A DNA stretch of 64,000 nucleotides from Lachnoanaerobaculum umeaense (lineage in GTDB: Bacteria; Bacillota; Clostridia; Lachnospirales; Lachnospiraceae), in assembly GCF_003589745.1 (NCBI RefSeq), contig NZ_CP032364.1, positions 1,860,001-1,924,000 on the forward strand, written 5' to 3'. The stretch's first letter is position 1; every line of letters starts with the position of its first letter. Positions 36,122 through 45,632 of the stretch are shown here, one piece after another. Under the pieces are notes generated by a model that saw only the letters and a program-made list of their open reading frames with translations, searched no databases and was not told the origin of the DNA. The translations under genes and the position numbers were made by a program.

Positions 36122-37507
36122 TTATTTCTTATCTTTATTATTATTTCTTAAAAAATCCGGCACATTTATCTTTTCCTGTGATCTAATAACAGATCTAATA
36201 GGCTGTCGCTGACCAAACATTGAATTCTCACTCGGATTTTGGTTGCCCATTCCTGTATTATTCATTCTGGGAACATTCATACCCTGATTACTCATTCCAT
36301 TATTATTTATCGGATTAGAATAATTGGGTACACTATAATCATTTGAATAGTTGCCTATACCTCCGGTATAGTCCGTATTATAAATTCCACCATTATTTGT
36401 AAAATTGTTCTGTGTCGATTCTACTTGAGCAGGTGTGTTTCTTTCAATATCATTGTTTGAATTGTAAATATATTGGTCTTTTCTCCTCGGAACATTATTG
36501 TTTTGATGTTTTGCATTCACATCTCTTATAAGTTCACCCACCGGAGTCTCACTCATTGCTGCAGTAACACCTGTAGCTATAACTGTAATCTTTACAGCAT
36601 CCGGTTCATTATCATTACATGATGCACCGAATATGATATTAGCCTCTTCACTTACCAACTCACGTACATAATCTGTCGCTTCATAAGCCTCTATAAGGCT
36701 GACATCACCTGATACAGATATAAGTACATGAGTTGCATTATTAATGCTTGTCTCAAGAAGTGGTGATGATACAGCAGCTTTAACAGCATCAAGTGCCTTA
36801 TTATCTCCTGTTCCATATCCTATACCGATATGTGCAAGTCCCTTTCCTGTCATTACTGTTTGAACATCTGCAAAGTCAAGGTTGATGATAGCTGTCTCGC
36901 TTATCAAATCTGTAATACCCTGTACGCTTTGCTGTAACACTTCGTCCGCTTTTTTAAGAGCATCAGGCATAGTAGTCTTTCTGTCAACTATCTGGAGTAA
37001 TTTCTCATTTGGTATTACAATCAGAGTATCAACATACTGCTTTAAATTTTCTATACCTGCAAGAGCATTCTTCATTCTCTGTCTACCCTCAAATGGGAAA
37101 GGTTTTGTCACTACTCCTACCGTAAGTATTCCAAGTTCTCTTGAAGCTCTTGCGATAACAGGTGATGCACCTGTTCCGGTTCCACCACCCATTCCACAGG
37201 TAACAAAAACCATATCTGCATTCTTCAGCTTGTTTGTAATGTCTTCTATATTCTCTTCTGCAGCTTTTTCACCTACCTCAGGCTTTGCTCCTGCACCAAG
37301 TCCCTTTGTAAGCTTCTCTCCTATCTGTATGATAGTTCCGGCCTTACAATTTACCAAGGCTTGCTTATCGGTATTAACTCCGATAAAATCCACCCCTTCT
37401 ACATTTTCATCAATCATTCTGTTTACGGCATTATTTCCTGCACCTCCGACTCCAACTACTATAATCTTCGCTGCATTCTCATTTACCGGTTTATTTATTT
37501 CTAACAC
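36122..37507 (-). CDS. ftsZ: Cell division protein FtsZ
   Basis: 461 residues. Tubulin-like GTPase that forms the Z ring. [15 protein letters not shown] near the N terminus, the T4 signature [16 protein letters not shown] (about 105) and the T7 region [11 protein letters not shown] are intact. A long Asn/Gly/Pro-rich linker (about 330-440) ends in the conserved C-terminal peptide VPDFLRNN, which binds ZapD/SepF-like or FtsA-like partners. The start is GTG with AGGAGG 9 nt upstream. It has its own promoter after ftsQ. Confidence 0.97.
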   Translation of the reverse strand: MLEINKPVNENAAKIIVVGVGGAGNNAVNRMIDENVEGVDFIGVNTDKQALVNCKAGTIIQIGEKLTKGLGAGAKPEVGEKAAEENIEDITNKLKNADMVFVTCGMGGGTGTGASPVIARASRELGILTVGVVTKPFPFEGRQRMKNALAGIENLKQYVDTLIVIPNEKLLQIVDRKTTMPDALKKADEVLQQSVQGITDLISETAIINLDFADVQTVMTGKGLAHIGIGYGTGDNKALDAVKAAVSSPLLETSINNATHVLISVSGDVSLIEAYEATDYVRELVSEEANIIFGASCNDNEPDAVKITVIATGVTAAMSETPVGELIRDVNAKHQNNNVPRRKDQYIYNSNNDIERNTPAQVESTQNNFTNNGGIYNTDYTGGIGNYSNDYSVPNYSNPINNNGMSNQGMNVPRMNNTGMGNQNPSENSMFGQRQPIRSVIRSQEKINVPDFLRNNNKDKK

Positions 37508-37553
37508 AAATATTTTCCTCCTGTACCCCTACGCTTAAGCAAACTCTCATCTT

Positions 37554-37582
37554 ATAATAAAGGTTTTTTATTTAAATATCAA
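37554..37582 (-). promoter_or_regulatory. ftsZ promoter
   Basis: Minus strand: -35 TTGATA (37582-37577), 17-bp spacer, -10 TATTAT (37559-37554), within the 130-nt gap between ftsQ and ftsZ. It would let ftsZ be transcribed apart from the rest of the dcw cluster. Confidence 0.7.
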
Positions 37583-37637
37583 CTCATTTTCCCTTAAAGT
37601 GTAATGTAATAATTGTATAAAAACAAAAGCAATACTT

Positions 37638-38336
37638 TTATCGCTTTCTAAAAGTATATGTAGTGTCATCCCTTATAGGATTGTAATTATCCAAATATAA
37701 TATACCAGATAGATCTTTTATTTTACCCCATATATCTTTCAATTCATTTATTTTCCCATTTAATTCACTTGAATCTCCCAGATAAACTTCAATATTGTCC
37801 ATATATAATGTAATATTATTATCTGAAGAAATTGTAATTCTGTCAACAGTTATTCCATAGCCTACCAAAACTTGTGTTATATCAAGCATCTCATTAAATA
37901 CATTCTCATTTGATATTGGCAATTTCTCATAAAGAACTATTCTCCCAAAGTCCAAACCATCTATTATCGGAATACCTTCTAAAAGTTTGTTTGAGCTTTC
38001 TACAACTATACCGTCTTTATCAAAGTACATATATGAGCTCATATATCTTACGCAACCCACAATACTTTTTTCATATACTATAATATCTGCACTGTTCAAG
38101 CCTGTAACATAAATATCTATATCCTGAATAAATGGTATGTTATAGTCTTTTTTTAATTTACTTCTAATAAAATTATAAAGCGTGATCTTCGTAAAATCAT
38201 TTGGAAAAAGTATTTTTTCCATTTCTTCATCACTGTATCTGGTATTACCCCCAAAATTTATTTTTGTCAATCTAACAGAATATATAAATACCATTATAAA
38301 AGCAATAGAGAAAAAAACAACATATAACTTTTTCAT
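37638..38336 (-). CDS. ftsQ: Cell division protein FtsQ/DivIB
   Basis: 232 residues. Short cytoplasmic tip, one transmembrane helix (about 4-21), a POTRA-like domain (INFGGNTRYSDEEMEKI, about 26-95) and the FtsQ beta domain with YMYFDKDGIVVESS and IIDGL. It links the early and late divisome and forms a complex with FtsL and DivIC. It is shorter at the N terminus than Bacillus DivIB. Its position between ftsW and ftsZ supports the call, because sequence identity in this family is low. Confidence 0.88.
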   Translation of the reverse strand: MKKLYVVFFSIAFIMVFIYSVRLTKINFGGNTRYSDEEMEKILFPNDFTKITLYNFIRSKLKKDYNIPFIQDIDIYVTGLNSADIIVYEKSIVGCVRYMSSYMYFDKDGIVVESSNKLLEGIPIIDGLDFGRIVLYEKLPISNENVFNEMLDITQVLVGYGITVDRITISSDNNITLYMDNIEVYLGDSSELNGKINELKDIWGKIKDLSGILYLDNYNPIRDDTTYTFRKR

Positions 38337-38340
38337 ATCA

Positions 38341-39606
38341 TTAATCCACTTTTATTGTCCTTGCCACATTAAGTACAATACCCATTTCAATCAATAATGC
38401 AACTATGGAACTACCTCCATAACTTATAAACGGAAATGATACTCCGGTATTTGGCAGTACTCCTGTAACAACTGCTATATTCATTATTACCTGTAGTGAT
38501 ATATGTATGATTACTCCTATAACAAGATAGCGTCCTTCGGAACTTCTCACTTCAGAAACTATTTTCATCATCCTAATTATTATAAAAGTAAACAATGATA
38601 ATAGAATTAAAGCTCCAAAAAGTCCCAATTCTTCTACTATAATAGCAAAAATCATATCATTTTGTGACTCAGGTAAAAAAAATTTTTGTAAGCCCTGACC
38701 AAGTCCCTTCCCAAATAGTCCACCTGAACCGATAGAATAAAAGCCTTGTACTACTTGATATCCGCCATCTCTACTATACTTTTCTGGTTCAATCCAAACA
38801 AGCAATCTCTGAAAACGATAACCTCTAAATCCAATTCCATATATTAATTTAATAAACTTTTTTGTAAACAACATCAAGCCTAACATACTTGCTACACCTA
38901 TTGCGTGCCATTTTTTCATTGATGTTCCCAAAAAGCTCATGCAAAAAGCTATCATGAAAATAATTATAGCAGTACTTAGATTCTCTATCACTACTAATAT
39001 TGTAGGAAAAAACGCATATAGAAATAGTATAAACAATTTAAAGTTTGCAACCTTTTTATCATTTGAGTAGAGATCTTTCTTATACTTTACTATCAGGTAG
39101 GAGAATAAAATAATTATCGCTATTTTAGCAAATTCTGATGGCTGAACATTTACACCGCGAAAATTAAGCCATCTTTTTGAGCCCTTTGTAACCCTTCCAA
39201 GTACCAGCACCAATCCAACAAAAAATACAGAAGCTCCATAAATAACATATGAAAGCTTTATGAGGTATACATATCCCTTTGGTATATATGCTATTATCAA
39301 CATAAGAACTATACCAATCATAGAGTATATAAACTGTTTTCTTACAAAATAGGCGGCATCTTTAAAAGTCTTATCTGCATAGTGGAAACTTGCAGAATAT
39401 ATCATTATCAGACCAAAAACAATCAAAAAGAAAATAGCAAATACAAGGCTATAATCATGATATACTTTTTTCTTCTGTTTATTTTCCTTATTTGGCTTAT
39501 TGTATTTATTCTTTTTATCCGGTCTTTCTACTTTTATATTTTCCTTTTTTACTTTTTTAATCAGCTCTCTATTTGTAGATTTTTTGTTTTTTTTATCATC
39601 AGACAT
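38341..39606 (-). CDS. ftsW: SEDS peptidoglycan glycosyltransferase FtsW
   Basis: 421 residues. A Lys/Asn-rich cytoplasmic N-terminal extension of about 50 residues, then ten transmembrane helices. SEDS marks: IYSASFHYA, GSKRWLNFRGVNVQPSEFAK (about 140-160), the extracellular loop with GGLFGKGLGQG and NDMIFAIIVEELG, and FPFISYGGSS near the end. It polymerises lipid II at the septum with the class B PBP encoded upstream. SpoVE is the close alternative, but the dcw setting favours FtsW. murG, normally next to it, is absent here. Confidence 0.94.
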   Translation of the reverse strand: MSDDKKNKKSTNRELIKKVKKENIKVERPDKKNKYNKPNKENKQKKKVYHDYSLVFAIFFLIVFGLIMIYSASFHYADKTFKDAAYFVRKQFIYSMIGIVLMLIIAYIPKGYVYLIKLSYVIYGASVFFVGLVLVLGRVTKGSKRWLNFRGVNVQPSEFAKIAIIILFSYLIVKYKKDLYSNDKKVANFKLFILFLYAFFPTILVVIENLSTAIIIFMIAFCMSFLGTSMKKWHAIGVASMLGLMLFTKKFIKLIYGIGFRGYRFQRLLVWIEPEKYSRDGGYQVVQGFYSIGSGGLFGKGLGQGLQKFFLPESQNDMIFAIIVEELGLFGALILLSLFTFIIIRMMKIVSEVRSSEGRYLVIGVIIHISLQVIMNIAVVTGVLPNTGVSFPFISYGGSSIVALLIEMGIVLNVARTIKVD

Positions 39607-39607
39607 A

Positions 39608-40954
39608 TTATCCTAATTCCCTAACACAGACCTTAAATACTCTTCCTCGTTCCTCATAATTTTTGAACATACCCCAACTGGCACAGGCAGGTGAAAGCAG
39701 TACATATTCTCCAGGTTTTGCTAATATTGCACAGTGATTTACTGCTTCTTCCATACTGTCCACTATCTCTATATCATAAAAGCCATGCCTATTAGCACAT
39801 TCTGCTATCTTCTCTGCCGTAGCTCCCATTAGAATAAGTTTCTTTACTTTATTACCAAAGCTCTCTATCCATTCATCATATTCAGAACCCTTGTCATATC
39901 CTCCGGCTATAACATATGTATTTGCAGGCATTGCCCGTACAGCCTGTATTGCTGCATCCGGATTTGTACCTTTGGAGTCATTATAATATTTTACTCCATT
40001 TACTTCTTTCACAAATTCTATTCTATGTTCTACAGCCTGAAAATCGTAACATGTTTTTACAATAATATCCATAGGAACACCATATGAATATGCTATAGCC
40101 ACAGCAGCCATTACATTTTCATGATTATGTCGTCCTAGAATATTAAGCTTCTTTGTATCTAATATTTCAAAAACTGTTCCTTTATCAGCCATCTTTATAT
40201 AGTCATTATCTAAATAAAAGCCTTTATCAAGCCTTCTCTTACTTGAAAAGAATACAACCTTAGCCTTTACTTCATTTGCAAACTTTCTTAAAGCAGTATC
40301 CTCATAATTCAATACACAAAAATCATTTTCATTCTGATTTCTACTTATATCTTCTTTTACTTTTATATAGTTTTCCATTGTATGATGTCTGTTTAAATGA
40401 TCCGGAGTTATATTAAGTATTGCCGATATCTTCGGTCTGAAATCAATAATTGTTTCAAGCTGAAATGATGATGTTTCAAGTACAGTAACCGAAGAATCAT
40501 CTGTTTTATCAGCTATATCCGTATATGGTATACCTATATTTCCTACTGTGAAACTGCTATTTGCAAAGTTTGACATTATCTCACCTACAAGTGATGTTGT
40601 GGTAGTCTTACCATTTGTACCGGTAATTGCAATCAAATCCCCCTTAGAGTATTTATATCCAAGTTCTATCTCACTCCATATCGGTATGTTATTAGATTTT
40701 AAAATCTTTACAAATTCCACTTCCAAATCAATTCCCGGACTTATAACGAAGTATGATATATCTTCTAGAGCATCCCTTTTCAAATCACCAAGAACAATTT
40801 TTATCTTATTGTGACAGCTCTTTTCAAATTTATTCAATATTTCTTCTTTGCTAAGCTCTTTATTGCTGTCAAAAAGCATTATCTCTTCATTATTTTTCAA
40901 AAGCAAGTTGGCTGCGGATATTCCGCTCTTGCCTAAGCCTGCAACTCCAATCAT
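39608..40954 (-). CDS. murD: UDP-N-acetylmuramoyl-L-alanine:D-glutamate ligase
   Basis: 448 residues. Adds D-Glu to UDP-MurNAc-L-Ala. N-terminal Rossmann-like domain with GVAGLGKSGISAANLL, central ATPase domain with AITGTNGKTTTT (about 110-121) and the catalytic segment LNITPDHLNRHHTMENY, and C-terminal domain with YNDSKGTNPDAAIQAV. It begins 8 nt after mraY and ends 1 nt before ftsW. Confidence 0.96.
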   Translation of the reverse strand: MIGVAGLGKSGISAANLLLKNNEEIMLFDSNKELSKEEILNKFEKSCHNKIKIVLGDLKRDALEDISYFVISPGIDLEVEFVKILKSNNIPIWSEIELGYKYSKGDLIAITGTNGKTTTTSLVGEIMSNFANSSFTVGNIGIPYTDIADKTDDSSVTVLETSSFQLETIIDFRPKISAILNITPDHLNRHHTMENYIKVKEDISRNQNENDFCVLNYEDTALRKFANEVKAKVVFFSSKRRLDKGFYLDNDYIKMADKGTVFEILDTKKLNILGRHNHENVMAAVAIAYSYGVPMDIIVKTCYDFQAVEHRIEFVKEVNGVKYYNDSKGTNPDAAIQAVRAMPANTYVIAGGYDKGSEYDEWIESFGNKVKKLILMGATAEKIAECANRHGFYDIEIVDSMEEAVNHCAILAKPGEYVLLSPACASWGMFKNYEERGRVFKVCVRELG

Positions 40955-40962
40955 ATTGCCTC

Positions 40963-41931
40963 CTACATAAACAGATAAACTAAAATACCAAGTATTACAG
41001 TAATTATGCTAAACACTGTTACAGTCTTTGTTTCAGACCAGCCACAAAGTTCAAAATGATGATGTATAGGTGCCATTTTGAAAAACCTTTTACCCTTGGT
41101 TGCCTTAAAATATCCCACCTGTATTATAACTGATATTACCTCTATCATATATATAAAGCCAACTATCGCAATAAAAACAGGTATTTGACACATAAGAGCA
41201 TATGATGCCACAAATCCTCCCAATGCCAACGATCCCGTATCTCCCATAAATACCTTTGCAGGATAAGCATTAAATATCAAAAATCCCATAAGACTGCCTA
41301 TAACTGCACCGGTTATCGGAGTTACACTAAATCCTCCCTTCAGTCCTATAAGCATAAAAAATATTGCTACAATAATAGTAACTGAAGAGCATAAACCATC
41401 CAGTCCGTCAGTAAAATTAACTCCATTATCTGTACCAAGTATTACAAATAATGCAAAAGGTATCCATATTATACCCAGCTTTAATATTATACCGCTATCA
41501 AATGAACCTGTGAACGGGATTAAAATACCATAATCAAAACCGTATATTTTATAAAGATATATTATAAAAATAACACTTACTACAAGTTGAAGTATAAATT
41601 TTTGTGATGACTTCAGACCTTCAGACTGCTTTTTCTTTATCTTCAGCATATCATCTAAAAGCCCTATTATACCATATGATACTGTAAATAAAAATACTAC
41701 TACTACATCTCTATACCTTGATATTAGAAAAGCACTTCCAGCCAGTATACCTATGATGAAGGTTATACCTCCCATAGTAGGAGTACCTGTTTTTTTCAAA
41801 TGGTCCTTCGGCCCATCATCTCTTACCATCTGTCCAAACTTAAATCTATGTAAAATCGGTATAAAAAAAGGACAAACTACGGTTGTAACAAAAAATCCTA
41901 TCAATAATGCTATCAATGTATCTTTTAACAT
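40963..41931 (-). CDS. mraY: Phospho-N-acetylmuramoyl-pentapeptide transferase
   Basis: 322 residues from ATG 41931, where GGAG lies 5 nt upstream; a longer frame to 42000 would overlap the PBP gene and add a non-hydrophobic extension. MraY transfers phospho-MurNAc-pentapeptide to undecaprenyl phosphate, giving lipid I. Ten helices; motifs DDGPKDHLKKTGTPTMGG, the catalytic LLDDMLK and NGVNFTDGLDGL, and MAPIHHHFEL near the C terminus are intact. Confidence 0.97.
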   Translation of the reverse strand: MLKDTLIALLIGFFVTTVVCPFFIPILHRFKFGQMVRDDGPKDHLKKTGTPTMGGITFIIGILAGSAFLISRYRDVVVVFLFTVSYGIIGLLDDMLKIKKKQSEGLKSSQKFILQLVVSVIFIIYLYKIYGFDYGILIPFTGSFDSGIILKLGIIWIPFALFVILGTDNGVNFTDGLDGLCSSVTIIVAIFFMLIGLKGGFSVTPITGAVIGSLMGFLIFNAYPAKVFMGDTGSLALGGFVASYALMCQIPVFIAIVGFIYMIEVISVIIQVGYFKATKGKRFFKMAPIHHHFELCGWSETKTVTVFSIITVILGILVYLFM

Positions 41932-41947
41932 AATATCTCCAAATATT

Positions 41948-43981
41948 TTATTCTTGTGTCTCCCCTGCAGGTGCTCCCGGCAAGTCGTTTTCTCCATCAT
42001 TTGGTATTACTTCCTCTCTGGAGTATACCTTCGTTTCAGCTTCAGTTTGAGTAGAACTGTCGGTAATACCCTCTGCTGAAGGGAATGAGCTAACATCTAT
42101 ACCCTCATCCACATTAGAATATATATTCATATATGGCAATACCTCTGTCATAATTTTTGAAAATAGAGAACTTGCATATGCTGATCTTGCCTGGTCTGCT
42201 ACATGTGGAGTATCCACAAGCACATAGCATACCACCTCGGGACTCTGTGCAGGTACACTTCCTATAAATGAAACAAGATAGTTTCCATTACCTCTTGGGT
42301 ATTTTTCTGCAGTTCCGGTCTTTCCACCTACATCATATCCTGCAACTGCAGCAGCACCACCTGTACCCTCTGCTACAGTTCTTCTAAGTGCTTCATTTAT
42401 AAATATTGTGGTATGTGCGGATACAGTCTCTCTTACAAGCTCAGGGTCTATATTTTTTATTACTGCACCCTTAGAGTTCAAAATCTGTTTAGCCACATGA
42501 GGTTTATAGTATGAACCTCCATTTACAACAGATGAATATGCCGCTGCAACTTGTATCATTGTAGTATTATAATTCTGTCCAAATGAATTGGTAGCCAAAT
42601 CTGTTGCACCTGCATTTTCGGCTGTATGTACCAAGCTACTTGTATCAGCTTCTCCCGGTAAATCTATATCTGTCTTTAGTCCAAATCCAAACACTTTTTG
42701 ATATTCATAAAATTTCTTACCACCCTCTGCTCTGGAAATGTCCATCATAGCCACATTGCATGACTCCATAAGTGCCTCTGTAACATTAATATCACCATGT
42801 CCATTCCTGTTTGCACATCTTATCTTCCAGCCACCTATTTCCTCGAATCCTCTACAGTTATAGCTTTCATTTCCATTTATTGCGCCCTCTTCCATAGCAG
42901 ATGCCACTGTAAATACCTTTGACGGTGAACCAGGTTCATATGTATCACTGACTGTGTAATTTCTCCATATATTATTAAGTGCCTCCCCTTTTGCCTTATC
43001 ATCCATAGCATCCTGTTGTTCTTGAGAGTAATAAGGATTTAAATCTCTTGGATTGTTTAAGTCAAAAGTTCTGCTTGTAGCCATTGCCAGTATCTCTCCA
43101 TTATTAGGATTCATAACTATGGCAGCAGTCATATTTGAGCCTGTTGAGTTTTGCCATTCATTGATATATTTCTCTACAATCTTTTGAATATTTAAATCTA
43201 TTGTAGAAACCACCATATTGCCATCAATAGGATCTTTAAAGATTCTTTCAAGAGATGACCTGTCGTTTAGGTATCCATATTCTCTACCTGATATTCCTGT
43301 CAATGTATCATTATAATACTGCTCTATCCCTGCATATCCCTTCGAACTTTCATCTCCGGAAAACCCTATAACATTGCATGCTGTAGAACCATAAGGATAC
43401 ATTCTTTTGTACTTTGCTTCAAACCATACTCCTTTTATCTCTTTAGGTTCTTTCGCCTCTTTTTGTGTTTTTCTAAACTCTTCTACTTTTTCTTCAAATT
43501 GAATCTTTTGCTCATATGAAATATTTTTTGCATATACTACATAATAATTATCAGATTTTTCTGCAATAACATTTCTAAGTTCATCTGTACTATATCCAAA
43601 AAATTCACTAAGCAAATTAACTGTAGCTTCCAAATACTTATCCTGATTTGAATTTATTTGTTTTGCATCCAAAATCAAATCATAAACTTTTTCACTTGTA
43701 GCAATATATGTTCCATTTCTATCCAGAATATCCCCTCTTTTATAGGGTATTTCTTTGGATTCATATTTAAACTGTGAAAGTATCTTTTTATTATATTCAA
43801 CTGCATTGTTTTTTTGTAACATAAGGATTTTAAAAAACAATGCAGCGAAGGCTATCCCTATTAACACCAGGATAATTGTAAGCCTCCCCTGCAAAACATC
43901 CGTAGGTATTGAAATATTTCCGTCCCCACCTTTTTTATTGGTCCCCTTTTTATTTGGGGATGTCTTCAAATTGTCTGACAT
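41948..43981 (-). CDS. Class B penicillin-binding protein, FtsI/PBP2B type
   Basis: 677 residues from ATG 43981. One transmembrane helix (about 33-52), PBP dimerisation domain (about 75-250), transpeptidase domain (about 290-610). Active-site motifs: EPGSPSKVFT (Ser-x-x-Lys), SCN in MESCNVAMMD and KTGT in VGGKTGTAEKY. It crosslinks septal wall with FtsW. No PASTA domains follow; instead there is a Ser/Thr/Glu-rich tail. FtsI and the sporulation paralogue SpoVD are hard to separate by sequence; position after ftsL favours the divisome enzyme. It overlaps ftsL by 32 nt. Confidence 0.94.
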   Translation of the reverse strand: MSDNLKTSPNKKGTNKKGGDGNISIPTDVLQGRLTIILVLIGIAFAALFFKILMLQKNNAVEYNKKILSQFKYESKEIPYKRGDILDRNGTYIATSEKVYDLILDAKQINSNQDKYLEATVNLLSEFFGYSTDELRNVIAEKSDNYYVVYAKNISYEQKIQFEEKVEEFRKTQKEAKEPKEIKGVWFEAKYKRMYPYGSTACNVIGFSGDESSKGYAGIEQYYNDTLTGISGREYGYLNDRSSLERIFKDPIDGNMVVSTIDLNIQKIVEKYINEWQNSTGSNMTAAIVMNPNNGEILAMATSRTFDLNNPRDLNPYYSQEQQDAMDDKAKGEALNNIWRNYTVSDTYEPGSPSKVFTVASAMEEGAINGNESYNCRGFEEIGGWKIRCANRNGHGDINVTEALMESCNVAMMDISRAEGGKKFYEYQKVFGFGLKTDIDLPGEADTSSLVHTAENAGATDLATNSFGQNYNTTMIQVAAAYSSVVNGGSYYKPHVAKQILNSKGAVIKNIDPELVRETVSAHTTIFINEALRRTVAEGTGGAAAVAGYDVGGKTGTAEKYPRGNGNYLVSFIGSVPAQSPEVVCYVLVDTPHVADQARSAYASSLFSKIMTEVLPYMNIYSNVDEGIDVSSFPSAEGITDSSTQTEAETKVYSREEVIPNDGENDLPGAPAGETQE

Positions 43982-44447
43982 ATTCACTTTCCGTTTTCTC
44001 GTATGTTATAACTTGACTCTTCTTTGCATAAATCATACCCAACCTATTTGTAGCCACATCATATATGTGGTCCAAATCAACATATAATGCAATATCAGCC
44101 TCAGCAGCATCATTTTCATTTTTCAGATTCTCAAGCTCTGACTCCTTTATCTGCGTCTGCCTAATAGTAGAAGTCAACTTGGATTGTATTGAAATATAAT
44201 TTACACATAATACAAGTACTACCAACATAGCTACTGACATCGTCATCAAATGAGAAAAGCTCATAGAAGTAGTATTTTCTTGCCTTTTCCTTATTGATTT
44301 CTTTTTCTTTGAAAATTCATTACCATCCGTTTCTCTTTGTGGAATTTGTGTCTCCACTTTTCTTACAGCATTACCTTCAATATAATATTCTGTCCCTACT
44401 CCGGTCTTTCTCTTAATTCCTTGCTTTTTCTTATTAACTTCTTTCAT
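43950..44447 (-). CDS. ftsL: FtsL-like septum formation protein
   Basis: 165 residues. A long basic cytoplasmic part (about 1-65), one transmembrane helix (about 68-88), then a coiled coil (IQSKLTSTIRQTQIKESELENLKNEND) and LDHIYDVATNRLGM, the DivIC/FtsL-type end. FtsL connects FtsQ and DivIC and activates FtsW-PBP. Sequence conservation in the family is weak; the call rests on topology and position between rsmH and the PBP gene. Its ATG follows the rsmH stop directly. Confidence 0.88.
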   Translation of the reverse strand: MKEVNKKKQGIKRKTGVGTEYYIEGNAVRKVETQIPQRETDGNEFSKKKKSIRKRQENTTSMSFSHLMTMSVAMLVVLVLCVNYISIQSKLTSTIRQTQIKESELENLKNENDAAEADIALYVDLDHIYDVATNRLGMIYAKKSQVITYEKTESEYVRQFEDIPK

Positions 44448-45383
44448 TTAGACTCCCTTTTCAAATACCCTAAGTTTAGCACTCTTTGATCTGGAATTTT
44501 CTTCCAACTCATTCTCTCCGGGCAATATAGCCTTCCTCGTAATCACTCTTCCCTTTGATTTGTTTCCACAAACACAGACAGGAAATTTCTTTGGACAGAC
44601 ACATGGTGATTCCGCTTTTTTGAATGCCTGCTTCACTATTCTATCCTCAAGTGAATGGAATGTGATAATAGACAGCCTACCACCCGGTTTCAACAAATCA
44701 ATCATTACATTTATAGATTCGGTAAGCACTTCAAGCTCTTTATTTAATTCAATTCTTATAGCCTGAAATGTCCTTTTTGCCGGATGACCACCTGTAATCT
44801 GTATTTTCATAGGAATAGCAGATTTTATAATATCCACCAATTCAAATGTGGTTTCAATTCTTTTTTTATCCCTATATTCTACTATATGCTTTGCAATATT
44901 CTTTGCAAATCTGTCCTCTCCATAATCTCTGATAATATGAAAAAGCTCAGTCTCAGAATAGTTATTTACAATATCCGAAGCCTTAAGCTCATTTCTATCA
45001 TCCATTCTCATATCAAGCGGTGCATCAAATCTGTAGGTAAATCCTCTCTCAGCAGTGTCCAACTGATATGATGATACGCCAAGGTCGATATATATACCAT
45101 CAACCCGGCTTATGTTTTCTCTCTCTAATATATACTGTATATTGACATAATTATCTCTTATAATAATAACATGTTTACTATAATCAATCAATCTTTGTGT
45201 AGCAGCTTTTATGGCATCTGCATCTTGGTCAATACCTATAAGCTTGCCATTATCCAGTCTTTTAACCACCTCTAGGGCATGTCCGCCACCGCCTAAAGTA
45301 CAGTCTACATAGTATCCGTCAGCTTTTATATTCAAAGATTCTATCACTTCATCCAAAAGCACTGATTTATGGTTAAAAGCCAT
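44448..45383 (-). CDS. rsmH: 16S rRNA (cytosine(1402)-N(4))-methyltransferase
   Basis: 311 residues. N4-methylates C1402 in the P-site region of 16S rRNA using SAM. Motifs: [13 protein letters not shown], the SAM site [43 protein letters not shown] and [16 protein letters not shown] lies 7 nt before the ATG. It is the first gene of the dcw cluster here; mraZ, which usually precedes it, is missing and an IS30 element lies 160 bp upstream. Confidence 0.97.
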   Translation of the reverse strand: MAFNHKSVLLDEVIESLNIKADGYYVDCTLGGGGHALEVVKRLDNGKLIGIDQDADAIKAATQRLIDYSKHVIIIRDNYVNIQYILERENISRVDGIYIDLGVSSYQLDTAERGFTYRFDAPLDMRMDDRNELKASDIVNNYSETELFHIIRDYGEDRFAKNIAKHIVEYRDKKRIETTFELVDIIKSAIPMKIQITGGHPAKRTFQAIRIELNKELEVLTESINVMIDLLKPGGRLSIITFHSLEDRIVKQAFKKAESPCVCPKKFPVCVCGNKSKGRVITRKAILPGENELEENSRSKSAKLRVFEKGV

Positions 45384-45448
45384 AACTAAACCTCATCCTT
45401 TTAATTTTATGCCGAACCTGTAAAAAACATGAATCAGGCACTATAAGA

Positions 45449-45477
45449 ATATTAGACTACTCGGCTAAAAAAATCAA
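45449..45477 (-). promoter_or_regulatory. Promoter of the dcw cluster
   Basis: Minus strand: -35 TTGATT (45477-45472), 17-bp spacer, -10 TAATAT (45454-45449), about 65 bp before rsmH. The left end of the IS element is 65 bp further upstream, so the promoter core is intact. No MraZ box repeats (TGGGN) are seen. Confidence 0.72.
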
Positions 45478-45541
45478 GTTTTTATATTCTTAAAATTTAA
45501 AATCCTAGGGTGAAAAGTTTATTTCCACTATCCCTATATTA

Positions 45542-45561
45542 AAGTTGCATTTAGTCTTACA
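45542..45561 (+). repeat. Left terminal inverted repeat of the IS30 element
   Basis: AAGTTGCATTTAGTCTTACA; pairs with 47129-47148. A second partial copy, GTTGCATTTAGTAGTACA, lies at 45583-45600. Confidence 0.75.
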
Positions 45562-45632
45562 CATATTTCAACTTTTACAATAGTTGCATTTAGTAGTACA
45601 CTTTATGTAAGACAGCTACCAGAAAGGTAGGT

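Noticed and set aside
41948..43981. SpoVD or PASTA-type PBP as marker of sporulation
   Set aside because: No PASTA domain is present and the gene lies in the division cluster next to ftsL, so FtsI/PBP2B is the better call.
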